The notes beneath the pieces were generated by a model, which saw only the letters and a list, made by a program, of their open reading frames with translations, made no database searches and was not told the origin of the DNA. DNA of 64,000 nt from assembly GCA_963556695.1 (NCBI GenBank), contig CAUWAG010000013.1, positions 1,488,001 through 1,552,000 of the forward strand, given 5' to 3'. Both the position numbers and the translations under genes were made by a program. The stretch comes from Anthostomella pinea (Eukaryota > Ascomycota > Sordariomycetes > Xylariales > Xylariaceae). Of the stretch, positions 46,501 to 59,281 are shown piece after piece. How positions within the stretch are numbered: the first letter of the stretch is position 1; the number at the start of each line of letters is the position of its first letter.

Positions 46501-47664
46501 GAGTCCTGACTGATGGATATTCGCCTTGTCTTTCTTGTCCGGCAAAAGCCTGGTCACCTTCAAAGTCCTGTGGCCTGGTCTTTTTCCTCCTCCCGTTGCG
46601 TTTGGCTCATCCAAGTGGTCTGATGGATAAACATCGGCCTTCTTCCCGCCATTGGCTCGGCCGCTCGATCAGCCTACGTCACCCGCAGTACGTAAGGCAA
46701 GTCCACAGCCTCACTACAGAATCTCACTCGCAGCCCATGGTGTGATACGATAGGACAATGCCGCATTCACGCAATACCAGGTCTTGGGTTGCTATTTTCC
46801 CCAGTACCTGACCTATCTTGCGGCACCGCCCCGTCCACAACGGACTACCTCCCGGACGATTCTAGCCCTTCGACATCAGCTATGTCGACTGGACTGCGGA
46901 CTACATGACGCCACCCTGAGCTGACCGCAAGGTAACATGGAAACAGCTGCTCCGGTGCTTCTGCCACACGTGTTTGCCGTCAGCTCAGCGACAGACCCAT
47001 GCTGACGCCTTACCAGCTTACCTAGCGTAGTCGTGGGCCTCCACACGGACATGATGGATGTCCAGATCTCCGGCTACCTTGCTGGCGATCAACAATGCAC
47101 CTCCGTGGCTTCTATTTCTGCACTTGGTAGGAACAGGCTATGCTTTACACAGGATTCGCAAATATTCATGCAACCTACCTACTCATGTCAACCTCTTAGC
47201 TGTTTCGGCAGGGCTGACGGGCATTGCCAGCCTACGAACAACAATGACTTAGGTAAGTGAAGGAGTCGGGATGTCATGTGTGTACCTTGCTCAAGGTAAT
47301 TGTAACCGATGATCTACCAATCCCTGTGCAGATGTAGTCTTGGGCGTGTACTCGCTGGGGTTGCTTGGCATACTTGGTGTTTCCGTATCTACCGAAACGC
47401 CTTTACTTTTGTGAGAATTCGCGAGCTGGGTCAGGCATGCCTGTCTTGTAAGCATGAAGACGCGACCCGGATCGCCGGAGCTCATCACCATCCAGCAAGG
47501 CAGGTCGACGTACCCCTATCGAGTCGTTTCGGGCCCTAGACAAGAACAACAAGGGAGACCACACCCAAAAGCAGGAGGCAAGCATCCATATCCGTACCCA
47601 GCCTTCGTCCTACATCTATGAATTACAAGACGGCGCTCTCTACACGCCTACCCTTACGAGATAT
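43561..47664. other. 4.1-kb intergenic region
   Basis: The right flank of the PUF gene, probably including a long 5' leader (purine-rich on the plus strand to about 44.4 kb). A cluster of GTGGACC/GGTCC words lies at 44348-44372. No protein-coding pattern, RNA gene or transposon is recognised in the remainder. Confidence 0.5.
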
Positions 47665-48960
47665 CTATCCAAAAAAGACCGAACCACTGATCATGCCAGC
47701 CTCGGGGCAATACTTCATGATGCGATCCATATTATCCTTCTGCCACCTCACGGGCTGATGGAACCCCAGCGGCTCCTCCTCCCAGATAGTCTCGACCGCA
47801 AACCGGCTCGCCGTCGCCTCGTCCGGCAGCCTCATGCCGCCCTCCTCGGCCATCTGCATCATGCGCGTGTACATCCACTGGTCCTCGAACACCATGGTGG
47901 CCGGCGCGCCGGGGACCGCGCTGTCGTTCTCGTAGCTGAACCGCGTGACCAGCTCGAGCACGACCTCGCGCGAGCGCAGCGACAGCCCGCCGTTGAAGCC
48001 GCGGCCGAACGCGTGCACGATGGGCGCGCCGATCAGGTCCCATTCCAGGAAGTCGTCGACGCGCTGCCACGACGCGCTGCAGATGATGCTGTCGGCCTGG
48101 AACAGGAACACCTTGGCGTACGGCGCCAGGTCCTTCCACAGCCACGGGTCCGTCAGGAACAGCGACACGGACCGGTGCGAGTCGAAGGCCGCCTTCTCGC
48201 GCGGCAGGTGGCGGATCTCGATGACCCCCTCCGCCACCGCGCGCGAGAGCGGCGCCGACAGCAGCAGCGCCTCTTCGCTCGTTACCGTCGTGTACAGGAT
48301 TATGGGCCAGGCTGGCCCGAGCACCGAGTGGAAGTGCAGCATCATGGGCACGAGGTTCTCGAGGGGCCGGTTCTCGATTATCACGGCCACGCGGTCTGTA
48401 TGCTTGGTTGGCTGCTGCTTGGCTGGGGCTTTGCTTTTATGGGCTGGCTCTGCGGCGGCGGGTGCCGCACTTGACGCATGGACGGCGGCGGCGCTGGGTG
48501 CTGCTACTGCTGATAAGAGAAAGGGTGTGATGGCCGAAGGCCTGGTGTCGTCGTGCTGCTGGGCAGGCGGAATCGGCATGACATGGACATCCGCATCTTC
48601 CTCTTCGTCGTAGACCGACGAACCAGGCGGCTTCGGCAGCCTGATGCCGCCGTGCTCGTCCTGCAGTACGGACTGGCTATCCGTCTGATCACCCGCGTTC
48701 TATACTCCGATTCCGTCAGCCTTCCTTCCTCCCTTCTATCGAGTTCGAGTTCGAATTTGACTACTGTACAGACTGAAGGAGCGGGAGGGAATGATACGCA
48801 CCGTGGGAAACCTCAACCAAGCAGCCAGCGCCCACAATCCCACCAGTAGTGCAATAGCCCGCACCGCTCCCGCGCGCGTGAAGCGCGCGTGCGCCGGGGA
48901 CGCCGGCGACGGCGAGCGGGACGAGAGCGACATGCGGCCCCGCATGGTCGTCCCGTGCAT
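47665..48960 (-). CDS. Golgi-type membrane protein with DUF5672 (putative glycosyltransferase)
   Basis: Exons 48802-48960 and 47665-48699 join in phase 0, giving 397 residues. Exon 1 encodes a short basic tail and one hydrophobic anchor (AIALLVGLWALAAWL, about 29-43), giving a type II topology. The DUF5672 domain follows a Pro/Ala linker: RVAVIIENRPLENLVPMML, VLGPAWPIILYT, VFLFQADSIIC, DDFLEWDLIGAPI, GGLSLRSREVVLEL, FEDQWMY and FHQPVRWQ. The DxD-like QADS and the GGLSLR motif are glycosyltransferase-like; donor and acceptor are unknown. The 102-bp intron acceptor (gtatag) was chosen because it is the only one preserving frame into the linker. Confidence 0.87.
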
Positions 48961-49944
48961 TGATAAATACGAAAGCAAACAAGATGCAAATAAAGCAAGG
49001 ATGCTAGATATCTCACGTCTTGAAGCAAATGAGTATGGTGCGTGTTGGAGACTGAAGGCAGGTGTCTTCAGACTGGCAGGATGTACGGCCTGAGAGTCAT
49101 TGCCATGGATGGATGGAGACACGACACATACCCGTGGGCATACATACAAGCAAACTCACGCGAGGGCCTCCCGATAGGGAATGTAGCAAAGTGGTAAGTC
49201 AGTGAAAATCAACCCAGTTATCTCACTCGTCTCGTCACTCCTGGAAAGGGATAAGGTACAATTCATGACTCAGATCAAGCCTCACCTCACTCCACAAGGG
49301 AGGCAGGCAGGATGGAACAGAGACATTGAAGGGAGAGGAAGTGAGTCTCGAGGGAGCGCGCAGAAGAAACACAGCAATCTCGGGACCACTGAGACATTTT
49401 GCTCGATCAGGTAAGGCGGCGTTCCTGAGTCTCAGGCTCACAAAGCTTGCATACATCATATCATGTAAGCCGTTTCGTGGCTCTTGAGGTATGGTACAGT
49501 ATGGTTTCGTAGTCGCGTGTCGCACAGTTCAATTTAGGGGCACGTTCCCCATCGGAACGCACCACCTCCTTTTTGTTTGTACGGAGATACATGCTGAAGA
49601 AGATTGGAAGTGACTCGAGATGTCTTGGCTGGGCAATCATCAGTGATCACACAGGAGGGCACATGTGATTCCTGCGGGTTCGGTTTCGAGGGTATCTAGG
49701 TATGTATGTACTTTAAGTATCTCTCTCGCTACGATGCACCCCTTTGAAAAAAACATGCGGCAGTATGTTGCAGTGTAATATACAAGGTCAACGTCCCCTT
49801 TCTGCACCACGTAGCACGGAACAAACAGACGGCTGACCCAGATAGTCGGGTCGAGAGTGATCTCTTGACTCGTCCAGGAGAAGCTGAGGGGGGTCTGCCA
49901 CGAATAACCCACTGTTCAGCACACACGTGCCTAGGTAGTCAGTT
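48961..49944. other. Intergenic region
   Basis: 5' flank of the DUF5672 gene and 3' flank of the Vps18 gene. Nothing is recognised. Confidence 0.5.
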
Positions 49945-52900
49945 TCACAGAGCCCATTCATTCTTGTTGTCGTCCGGCCCGATGAAGGGCTCGTCGATAC
50001 GTTTGATGGCGTACTCGCTACACAGGATACTGTAAACTTTGTCAGACAATCGTTCTTCAGGAGAGGACACGATGCTTCTTACCAAGCCGAAGCCACGAGC
50101 GCGTCGAGCTCCGCGACCATGGCGTCCTTTTGCGCGCCGCTGACGAGGCCCTTGCTGATGGAGACCTGGCACTCCCTGATGCGCCGACTCTTTGCCACGC
50201 CGGCCTGCTCGAGCACCTTTCGGCCTAGGCAGTCGGAGTGGAACGAGTGCTGGCAAGGGAAGACGAAGAACTGACGGCTGAGCAGCGGCAGCCCGCACAC
50301 GTAGCACTTCTCGCCCGGGTCGACGATGGCGTAGCGGTGGTCCAAGCCCGCGATGTCCACCTTGATGTTGGCCGCCGTCTGCGAGCTCTCGTCCATCTCC
50401 TTCTTGAGCCCGTCGATGTTGCGCGAGTAGTCCTCGAGCGCGTTGCAGATCTCGTCCTTAAAGTCGTCGATCACCACGAAATCGGGGAAGAACGGTATCA
50501 GATCCTCGATCTTGAGCAGGTCGCATCGCTTGAGGAACTCGATGGCCGTCCTGATGCCGTTGGACTGTGAAATGACCTTTTTTGCCACTGCGAGCCAGAG
50601 CTTCTTCCGTAAACCCGGATTGGACATTGGCCGATCTGCAATGATCGAAGCATATTCAGTCTCATTGTGAGATAGAGCAAGGTCAACGGCTTGGATGTAT
50701 TGCCCCATGTTAGTATAGATATGTACGCATGATAAAGTTCGCTTGTGTTGTATGCACAGGCGTAGGGCGAAATCCGGGTCGAAGTGAGGTTCCTCCCCTT
50801 GCTGTTCCAGGTAGGCCAAGAGACCGGCCTCGTCTTTCGACTCGTGAGAAGCGTAGATAGATACAAGGGTGTTGTGCACAGCAGCATCGGTGGATTGAAG
50901 TTGGTTGATGGTAAATTGAAGGTATCGCACCGCCTGGTTCTGTGAGAGTGACCCCGAGAAATTACGATTGTAATCCAGCAGGGCTGGAATGATTTTCTGA
51001 GGCTCCAGAGCCGATTGCCGCATTAGGAGTTGAACCAATTCGTGAGCGACATGTGTCATTAGTACACTGCTATACCGGTAGAAGACGTCCGGATCTGTTT
51101 GCTTCTTAAGCACATTCAGGGTTTCCGTCCACCTCTCTCGCTGTACCCAATAGGAGAGCTCGTAGTTGTAGTCGTTGATGGCGTTTGCGAAGAAGAGAAG
51201 CTCGTCTTCCCGTGCGTGGCTGCTGATAACGTCGTATATCGTCTTGCGGTCCAGCTCGGACTTGTGCTTGTTGACGAAGTCGTGGAACTCCCTTCGGACT
51301 GCATCAAGCTGTTGCGGCGACTGATTTTTGTTCCTGCTCTCAACCATCTCGGCCTCCAATGTGATGGTATCCTCGAGCGAGTTCAACTTCGCCATGAACA
51401 CTTCCACCAGCCATGTTGCTATCATCATCCTCTGCATAACGTATGACTTCTTATATGTGGCAAGTTTTGTCAAGAGATACTTCCTCAAGGCATCGTTTTG
51501 ACCATTGTCAATAAAGGCTAGAGCGACCTCTTCGAACGGCTTGCTGCTCGTGCCATAGACCCCAGCAGCCTCGACATAGAGACCTTTCTCAGCCATATAA
51601 TCTCCAGACGCTGTCGCTATCGCGTCTTTCTGAGTGAGCGTATGAGCATATTTCAACGCGGTATCGAATTGCTGTCTTTGTAGCATGATCCGCCATATGT
51701 CCCGGTCTTCGTCTCGTACAACGATCTCAAAGATCTCCTGGGTCGTGAAAAGCCAGAATGTATTCTTCTGTTGGTCCACGTACAGGCCCAGTGCCTTCTG
51801 CCCCGGATCCAGCACCACCTGGTCGTATATGATAGATCCTGTTAGTCGGTTTGCGGCAACAACACGCCCACCAACTAAGCTGACAACGTGCCACTGCGTC
51901 AGCACAATTGCGTCGATAAAGTCAGACGAGGGTTTCTTCCGACCCGAGACCTCGGACGGGATAATTTGAGCTCGAGGCAACAGCTTCGCTTCGCCAAATA
52001 CCTTATTGCCCAAATCATTGCTGCTTGGTGCTGTCAGAAGCTTCCCGTGGTAGACACCCTGTGACGACAGCCAAGCAAATGCCCGTTCTGGCAATGCATC
52101 CTCGAGGGTATTGGAGTCCGGGGGGTCCGGCGAGATAGACAACGAAGAGGGGGCGGGAGCAGGTCCCTTCGAAAGTTCGTGGACGACGGGCTGTTCTCCA
52201 TCGAATAACCTGGTGTATATCGATCCGCTGCCCTCGTGACCGCTTCGCCCGACCCGTCCTACCAGGTGAAACAATCTGCTCTGTGTGCTGATAACTACTC
52301 TCCTCATGTCGGCCTTGCCGGCCATGTTGTCGACCCAAAGCCCCGTGACGGGTCCATCAGGGAGCTTTTGTAGAGCCTTTAGGTATTTCTCCTCCTTGCG
52401 GTAGAACTCGGTCGATGTCTCAATGAAGGTTTCGTAGACATTGCCGTCGGCAGCGCCAACCAGTATCTCGCGGGTAGTAGCGGTAGGGGACGACGGGTTC
52501 CACGCTATCGACTCGATCGAGACGCCGCGCAACCGGCTCAGCGGTCGCGGCTGTCGGGATTGTGTGTGTAGGTAGTAGTTCTCGCCGAGCGTTGTGCAGA
52601 TGAGGAGATGCGAGGCCGTAGGGTCGAGGAACATGCGTCGGATGACGCCTACTTCGGAAACGCGCTTAGGGAGGTCGATGTCTAGCACAGGGAGCCCGGG
52701 TTAGCATATATAGTCTGGTGGAAGCTCGTCTTGCTCACCGTCTATGTCCTCCGGCCTGTTCAGGTCGATGCGCAATATGCGGCCGTTCGAGAGGGCCAGC
52801 ACCAGCACATTGTTGGCGACCTGGGCGGCAACGAAGTCGGCGGCGATGGAGAACTGGAGCTGCACCCGCTCGACGTCGAAGATGGGCAGGCTCTCCTCGG

Positions 52901-52955
52901 CAAGGTCGTGCGCCCCGTTCACGGCAGCGAAGCCGTCGGATGCGTCGAACGCCAT
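49945..52955 (-). CDS. VPS18: Vps18/Pep3, HOPS/CORVET tethering subunit with C-terminal RING
   Basis: Exons 52739-52955, 50083-52681 and 49945-50029 join in frame to 966 residues. An N-terminal beta-propeller of the Pep3/Vps18/deep-orange type covers about 20-400 (VANNVLVLALSNGRILRIDL; AGKADMRRVVISTQSRLFHL). Clathrin-repeat-like helices lead to a RING-H2 domain near the end: CYVCGLPL, then FPCQHSFHSDCL, then CILC at the exon 2/exon 3 junction. The last exon is essential: reading through the intron stops early and removes the second CxxC pair. Vps18 is shared by HOPS and CORVET and drives vacuole/endosome fusion; the protein is cytosolic and peripheral on endosomes and the vacuole. The C-terminal EYAIKRIDEPFI is a recognisable Vps18 signature. 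Confidence 0.95.
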
Positions 52956-53826
52956 CTGGACGTCTATCCGAGCATGTTGCGATCTGAGGATTGTGACAGT
53001 GCCGAGCTTCTCGACGAACGTCTTCTGGTTGTGTGGTAAGTCCAGTCACAGGAGTCACAGGAGTTACAGGAAGCAACTCGTAGTTCGCCGCTGGACGGCA
53101 TAAAGTTGGAGAGGGAGGGGTGCTATGTATCCGGAATATGCAAGTAGCGTAGTCAAGGCTTGGCGCACTGACAGTGTGCCTTGTGGTAGCGGTATCCAGA
53201 ATAAGGACCAGGGTCACGATAGGTGGCTATTGGTCTGTATTCTGGAAGTTGGTTGATTGAAAGAAGGGATGGGTGGTGTCCCCATCCCAGAAGTAGCTAT
53301 TATCCCAGTTGGGTACAAATCAGGTACAAACGGGTACCTGTTGGGCTCCAAGGTACCTTGTATCCTGGTCCGTGACCCATCCGTCATTGTGGCTGGAAAA
53401 TGGGTTGAGGAGCCACAATAGCACCCCAACACAGCTCAACCACCACTTCATCATACCTACGACCACACACTTGCAAGAAACAACACTACAAATGTGGCAA
53501 TTTTTATTCATGAATAGCAAATAAGCTCTTGCACACTCGCTCGACTGTGGGTAAGGTATATAGTATGTACAGATTAGCGTTTCGCTGGTCCCCTCTTCCT
53601 GCGAGCATCTCAAACTGACAGACCACCATAGATGGGTAGGCTCTCATTACGGATGGCATGAATATGCAACGCATAGGGCGCCTTTTGACAACTATACCCA
53701 GCTGCCATAACGCTCACTCATCTGAGCGTATCAGCGTTTCTGGTGAGATATGGATATGCTTCTCCAAGTCTTCGAATACCTGGTGAGTACCGCACGATAT
53801 GGCAGCAAACAGTACGTGAGCCGTTC
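52956..53826. other. Intergenic region
   Basis: 5' flank of VPS18 and 3' flank of the methyltransferase gene. Nothing is recognised. Confidence 0.5.
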
Positions 53827-55690
53827 TCATATCGACGTCGTCCTTGCCCTGCTCTGAGGTATTGCGGCGTTATAGGCGCCAGGTTTGGGAGGCTCGGCAA
53901 TCGACCGTCTGAATCTTGAGTGGTGATCTGTCCGCGTCGTTTGTGCCGCAGCATCAGCCCACTTTGGGTTCGCAGGTGCATGCGTCAGATTCTCGGCGGG
54001 TGTCATATGTGTATCGGGTATGAGTGTTTGTGCAGCTTCTCTCGTCTTCGGTACATCTTCTTGTCGGTCCTCTTCCATCATGACATCCTCGACCGTGGGG
54101 TTTGCAAGCTCATTACGAGTGTTGCTTTCGTTGATCTGGTCGAGATCCCGCAGACGGTCCTCACTCAACTGCACCGGCGCACCAAATTGAGACCCGAGCG
54201 CCACTGTTGACGCAGTCCCTTCAGTCTCATTCTGTCCAGTCGCGACATCTGACATTGTTTCAGAGTCCACTACTAGGTCGCTCCCGTGATTGGATGCGAA
54301 GTGGTTCCGCCCCAAGGAACCGTAGCCGCTCTCCCTATCTCCTGCCGGAACATCACCAGGAGTGGCTTCGTCCGGCCTGCTCTTCATTACTTCCCCCGAC
54401 TCGCTGATTGCCTCCGTCGACCATCGCGGGTGGAGGCCTGGTTTCCTTCCAATCAATACTCTAACCTTGTACACGAAGCCTTTTGCTTTTCGTGGATTGA
54501 GTGCCACCGCCATCATCTCCTGTCCAATCATATCGCAAGCCAGACGAACTTCGTCAGCTTTCCAGCCCTTGTATTTGGTAAGTAAACGCATACACAGTGG
54601 CTCCATTCCGTTCAGCATGGCGAGGAGCCAGAACTTGCCCGTCGAGCCGTCTTCCGTTCTGAGCGGAATGGCATGCTCCGTGAGCTGCACGTCGACATAG
54701 CCAGCATTGACCAGAAACCTAGGCTCCAGGTGGGAAATTCCATAAGGCCGTCCTGACAAGATGGCGGCTTCTTGGAGGTCCTGGTCTACCTTGTGTATGA
54801 GTGATCCAGGCTCAAAAAAGGAGAAAAAGCCACGCATTCCCTTGTTTTCGTCAAAGTCAAGCAGCTCTATCCAGCCGCCGGGTTTCAGGCACGTGAACGC
54901 AGACCGGTAGATGAACTCCCAATCAGCAAAGGACCCGGCCATGTTGCGTAGGTGAACGAGGTCGTAGTGATTCGGCGGTCGCTCCCAATCTAGCTCGGCA
55001 TCATCCACTTCCCAGTACACATTTTGTGGTGCGCGGCGCTCAAAGATATTTGAGATGTCTGTCCCAGTTACCTCACATTCGGGAAAAGCCTCGGCCATGT
55101 CGATTGCCCACTCGCCGACGGCCGTGCCGATGTCGAGTATGTGAGTCGGGCATTCCAGAGGTACACTTGTGAGCTCTCCATCAAAAGCTTTCAGATAGAC
55201 CTGATTAACCAACTGCAGCCGCACTTGTTCATCTTCGTCATTGGGCATGAGGTACGATCCGCAATACCGTCGCCCATTCTCCATGACATAGTCGACATCC
55301 GTGTCGGTAATCGATCGTGTCGAGTTTCTGTTTAGTGTCAGCAGCATGATCGAGCACTCTACCATCCTAAATCATTGCTCACACTGTGCCCCTTTCGGCA
55401 TCAAACGGTCTCTCGGTTCGGTATGTAGTCGATACGGCGGGGTAGTGACTCGGAGAGTACATGGATACGGCATCGAGTGGCATTGGCCCAAAGTCGTCTT
55501 CTGGCTCTAGAACCGGCCCAAATAAGCTCGTCGTCCTTGTACTCAGGTAGTCGCTTGTGCGGTCATCGGTTGAAACGTCGTTGTCCAGTTCGGGTACAGG
55601 TGATTCGGAAGCGGCGTGGGTAACGTCGCTGAATGCGGCGCTGTGCTCGTCATAGGACGAGCCGGTCATACTGGTTGCCAGCGATGCCAT
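53827..55690 (-). CDS. LaeA-like SAM-dependent methyltransferase with long disordered C-terminus
   Basis: Exons 55383-55690 and 53827-55327 join across a 55-bp intron, giving 602 residues from the first real ATG. Residues 1-100 are Ser/Asp/Thr-rich and disordered. The class I methyltransferase fold begins with NGRRYCGSYLMPNDEDEQVR. Motif I, DIGTAVGEWAIDMAE, sits at about 168-182, followed by GTDIS, LVHLRNM and FTCLKPGGWIELLDFD. The GTGTGxW box common in LaeA proteins reads GTAVGEW here. The last 250 residues are low-complexity and Glu/Thr-rich. LaeA/Llm proteins are nuclear or cytosolic regulators of secondary metabolism, but many paralogues are uncharacterised, so this should not be read as LaeA itself. 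Confidence 0.88.
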
Positions 55691-57836
55691 GTTGATGGTC
55701 AGGTCCAACAACCTCGACAGCTGTCTATTGTTTTGACTTCCCCCTTTCCATCACAGCAGCGCCATAGGCCTTCGATGAATCCTGTCTATGCGCTGATATT
55801 CTGCTATGCCTCGCGGCGAATCTCATGGCGGTCGGCACCCTCGCGGATATGAGACGACAATGTGTAGCGGCGGCGAACGACTGCTCTGTTCGGATGCCCG
55901 GCCTCGCCCGGTTCTGAAGGGTTCGCCAAAAGCAGGCGAGTAGGCCCTACTGCGTATCGTTCCTCCTCCAGGGGCTGTACGGATCGTGGGCTGTCGTCCA
56001 AATGAACGATGTCTCGGCAGAATGTCGAGAATACTGTCAGCGCAAAGCTTTCAGACCCTGGTCGTCGCTGGGGCCCGGCTGGATTACAAGGCAACGGTGT
56101 ATTGGCATCGAACGGTCTGATCACAGTCGTTTGATTAGAGGAGTGGAGGAGGAGGTCCTCGTAGTGGGAGTGGGCGAGACGCACGACTACGGCAAGGTAT
56201 TACATAGCGTGGAGAGAGACACAGAGGGAGAGAGAGGTGGAGGGTTGCAGTGAGCGGATGAGAGCAAATTGATCACAAGCGGGTTGCAGGTTAGGTCCTT
56301 GCGGCAGCTAGAGGATCCCCAGGTGCAGAGAGCCAGCCAATGAGGGGGTCGGGGGCAGCAGGCCGTGAGCCACTATTCTCCCCCTATTCTTAGCATGGAG
56401 TCTGCACATGTCTCACTGCGCAACTCCCACAGTCTTGTTGTTATCATACCTGTCCGCTTACCGCTAGGACCGCCAGACAAGGGTACAATTACCACAGCCA
56501 GCGTTGAAAGGGCCGCCAGAAGCTGGCCTTGGTGAAGAGCGTGAGCCTGTTATGTTTCGCATCCGTCTAGCTACCTAGCCACGATAGCCAGTGAGCCGGT
56601 TTTGAATATGGGCATGTTTATTATTATATCACCCCAATTCCGGGTTGGCGGACGGGAAGCTCTGACCGCCAACCCGTCAGTCGAACTCTCTGGCCCGTCG
56701 GTATCCTGTGAAATGCCCGATATCGAGGGGAGGTGGGTCAAATCCACTGTCGTTTCCATCGATGCTCCCTGTCTCGCTTCTGGGCGTCTGGCTTCAGGGA
56801 CGAAGAACCAGGAACAGGCCTCGAAGCTGAGGACTCAGGACTCAGGAGCCGAAGATCCCAATGCTCGTGACTCGTGAGTCGCTTATCAGTGGCAGAATGG
56901 CTCACCCCCACAGGAGTTGCAACCAACAACCCGTATATGCAAGTCCATCCAGGAATACAGTACGGTACAACGTTGAGGTCGTCTCCAGCAGGCACGCAGG
57001 CTTCGATCTGTTCTTTGCGACGTTCTCTGCAACACTCGCTGCATACAAAGTGGCAACCTGTTCCTCCCCGTTCCTCCCACCCATCCATGGATGGCATCTG
57101 CAGCATGGCAGCAGACCCTCCCAGAATCCTGATCACTGATTGGTGCAGGGCGCAGTCCGCCTAAAGCCGATGCTCCCTCGGGAATCCCTGCGGAACATCG
57201 AAGGTTCTCTGCTTCAGCCCTTTCCCCAAGCCCCTTGAGCCCTCGAATCAGCGTCCACGTGCCACGTTCCGCCTGCAAGATACTGCAGCTTCGGGTCTCG
57301 ACCTACCGGATTGATCACGAATGGATCCTTGATGCAGCTTTGGCAGGATGGACTGGCTCGACCACTTGCTGACTTGCAGGGGGCGCATCTAGGTTCTGTT
57401 AAGTATTATTACCGAGCCATACTACCTCACGAAACGGCCGCCGGTTCTCACACGACCACGTGGCCAACTTACTATGCGAGAGCCCGCCCGCCTTTTCTAT
57501 CTGCTATCCACTGTCCTCCCAGGTAGATCACGTCTCCTGCACGTTGATAAGTAATGGGAATAAGGTAGTGTATTGATATTTTCACAGCATCAGGGCTAGT
57601 GGCAGCCATCACACAGCATCCAGCTGTTTGCCCTTGCACGCAGGAACAATCCCGTCACAATTCCGTCTCATGCTGCATTAGTCATGCGCGGTATCTGACC
57701 ACAAAGCAATCTATGTTCCCAGCTTCTGAGTGGTCGTGCCTATCCCCAACTCCCGCCAAAGCAGTCCCCAATTTCGTGTTGCAGAAGAGACAGGTTGGCG
57801 ATGATCTATGTTCCCTGGAACAATGTCATCGCCCAA
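55691..57836. other. Intergenic region with an 11-bp inverted repeat
   Basis: About 2.1 kb between the start of the methyltransferase and the stop of the 4,6-dehydratase. It contains one perfect 11-bp stem (56641-56676). No gene is recognised. Confidence 0.5.
56641..56676. repeat. Perfect 11-bp inverted repeat, 14-nt spacer
   Basis: CGGGTTGGCGG (56641-56651) is exactly reverse-complementary to CCGCCAACCCG (56666-56676). It could be a regulator binding site (CGG half-sites at both ends resemble Zn2Cys6 targets) or a structured RNA stem. No adjacent gene end makes it an obvious terminator. Confidence 0.7.
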
Positions 57837-59281
57837 CTAGTCCTGAGACTTGGCCAACTGGGGCTCATCGCAGATTTCCTCCTTGTCAGACACCACCTCG
57901 TCCTCGATGACGATTGGGAATGGACTTAGCACTTTACTGATGTCACCCCACCATTGTTCACCGAATTGTTTGTACCAGTTGACAGTCATGGCGAGGCCTT
58001 TTTCGAAGCTTGTGTTCTGGTCCCAGCCCAGTTCTTTGAGTTTCGAGCCATCCACCGCGTATCGGTGGTCGTTGAACGGCCGATCGTGGGTATACTTGAC
58101 CCATTTGCCAAAGTCGGCAGGGCTTTCAACCGGGATGCCCACCTCCTTTAGTAACTTCGAGCACAGTTGGATGTTGGAAACCTCGTCAATTGATCCTACA
58201 TTGTAGATCTGGCCCAGAGTACCTTTGTGCAGGATCGTGTCGAACGCATCAGCGGCATCACCCGCGAACAGGTACCTTCGGGTGGGACTGCCATCGCCAT
58301 GCAGCACAACTGGTCTCTTACGGTTCAGGAGACAGGAGAACTTGGGGATAATCTCTGTTCTCTCGTTAGTCCTCTTCATTGTCTGGATTGTTGTGCCCGC
58401 ATGCACTCACTCTCCGGGTACTGGTGTGGCCCGTACACATTGTTGCTCCGGACAATGATGACTGGAAGCTTGAAGCTCTTCATGTAAGAGTTGACAAGCA
58501 TCTCAGCCGCAGCCTTGCTGGCAGCATAGGGGTTGGTAGGAGCCAGGATACTAGTCTCCAGTAGATCATCGTCGTCGTCATTGACTTCTCCGTAGACCTC
58601 ATCGGTCGATACATGGATGAATCGTTTCACTCCAACCTTCTTTGCACTCTCGAGCATGACGTGGGTGCCATACACATTGGTGTGTGTGAATCCGTACGAG
58701 TTGCCGAAGCTCAAGTCAACGTGCGACTGAGCCGCGAAATGGAAGATGGTGTCGATATTGTGGCGCTCCATGCAATGAACCACCTCGGAAGGATGGGTGA
58801 TGTCGCCATGATAGAAGGTGAAGTTTCGCTTGTCATTAAGCATGCGGGTGTTGAGCAGTGATGCGCAGTAGTCCAACTTGTCAAAAGAGACAATGTTGTA
58901 AGCATCCGGGTAAGTCAGAGTGAGATGACGAACAAGCCAACAAGCGCTGAAGCAGGCGTTAGCTACGCCGGTCAAAATTCGTACTGGTATCCCGAAGCTT
59001 ACATGAAGCCCGCGCCACCGGTGATCATGATGTTCTTCACATCTGGCAAAGGCTCGAACTTCGTTGATCCGGTCAAAACAGGAGCCTCCTTCCAGATATC
59101 TTTGTCCTGGTGGTAGTGACTGGGCTTGCTACCGTTCGCATGGTGTGTACCATTGAGACCATTAATACCGTTGAGAGGAGCTTTGTGGAGGATATGGTCA
59201 GCGGATGCGCAGTACATAATGAGGTCCTCGAGACTTACTCTGCGCCCCATTGACGCCGTTTGTATGTGTCGAAGCTGGCAT
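57837..59281 (-). CDS. UDP/dTDP-glucose 4,6-dehydratase (extended SDR)
   Basis: Four exons (59239-59281, 59003-59180, 58411-58946, 57837-58354) join in frame, giving 424 residues. An Asn-Gly-rich N-terminal tail (GVNGA, then GINGLNG) precedes the extended short-chain dehydrogenase fold. Visible features are the NAD loop ITGGAGFI (67-74), FHFAAQSHVD, STDEVYG (about 188-194) and the catalytic YxxxK in NPYAASK (about 213-219), plus RSNNVYGPHQYPE. STDEVYG with these spacings is characteristic of 4,6-dehydratases (RmlB/TGDS), which convert NDP-glucose to the 4-keto-6-deoxy sugar. Fungal homologues make UDP-4-keto-6-deoxyglucose, the first step to UDP-rhamnose (family knowledge). It is cytosolic. 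Divergent from the TPT transporter gene. Confidence 0.93.
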
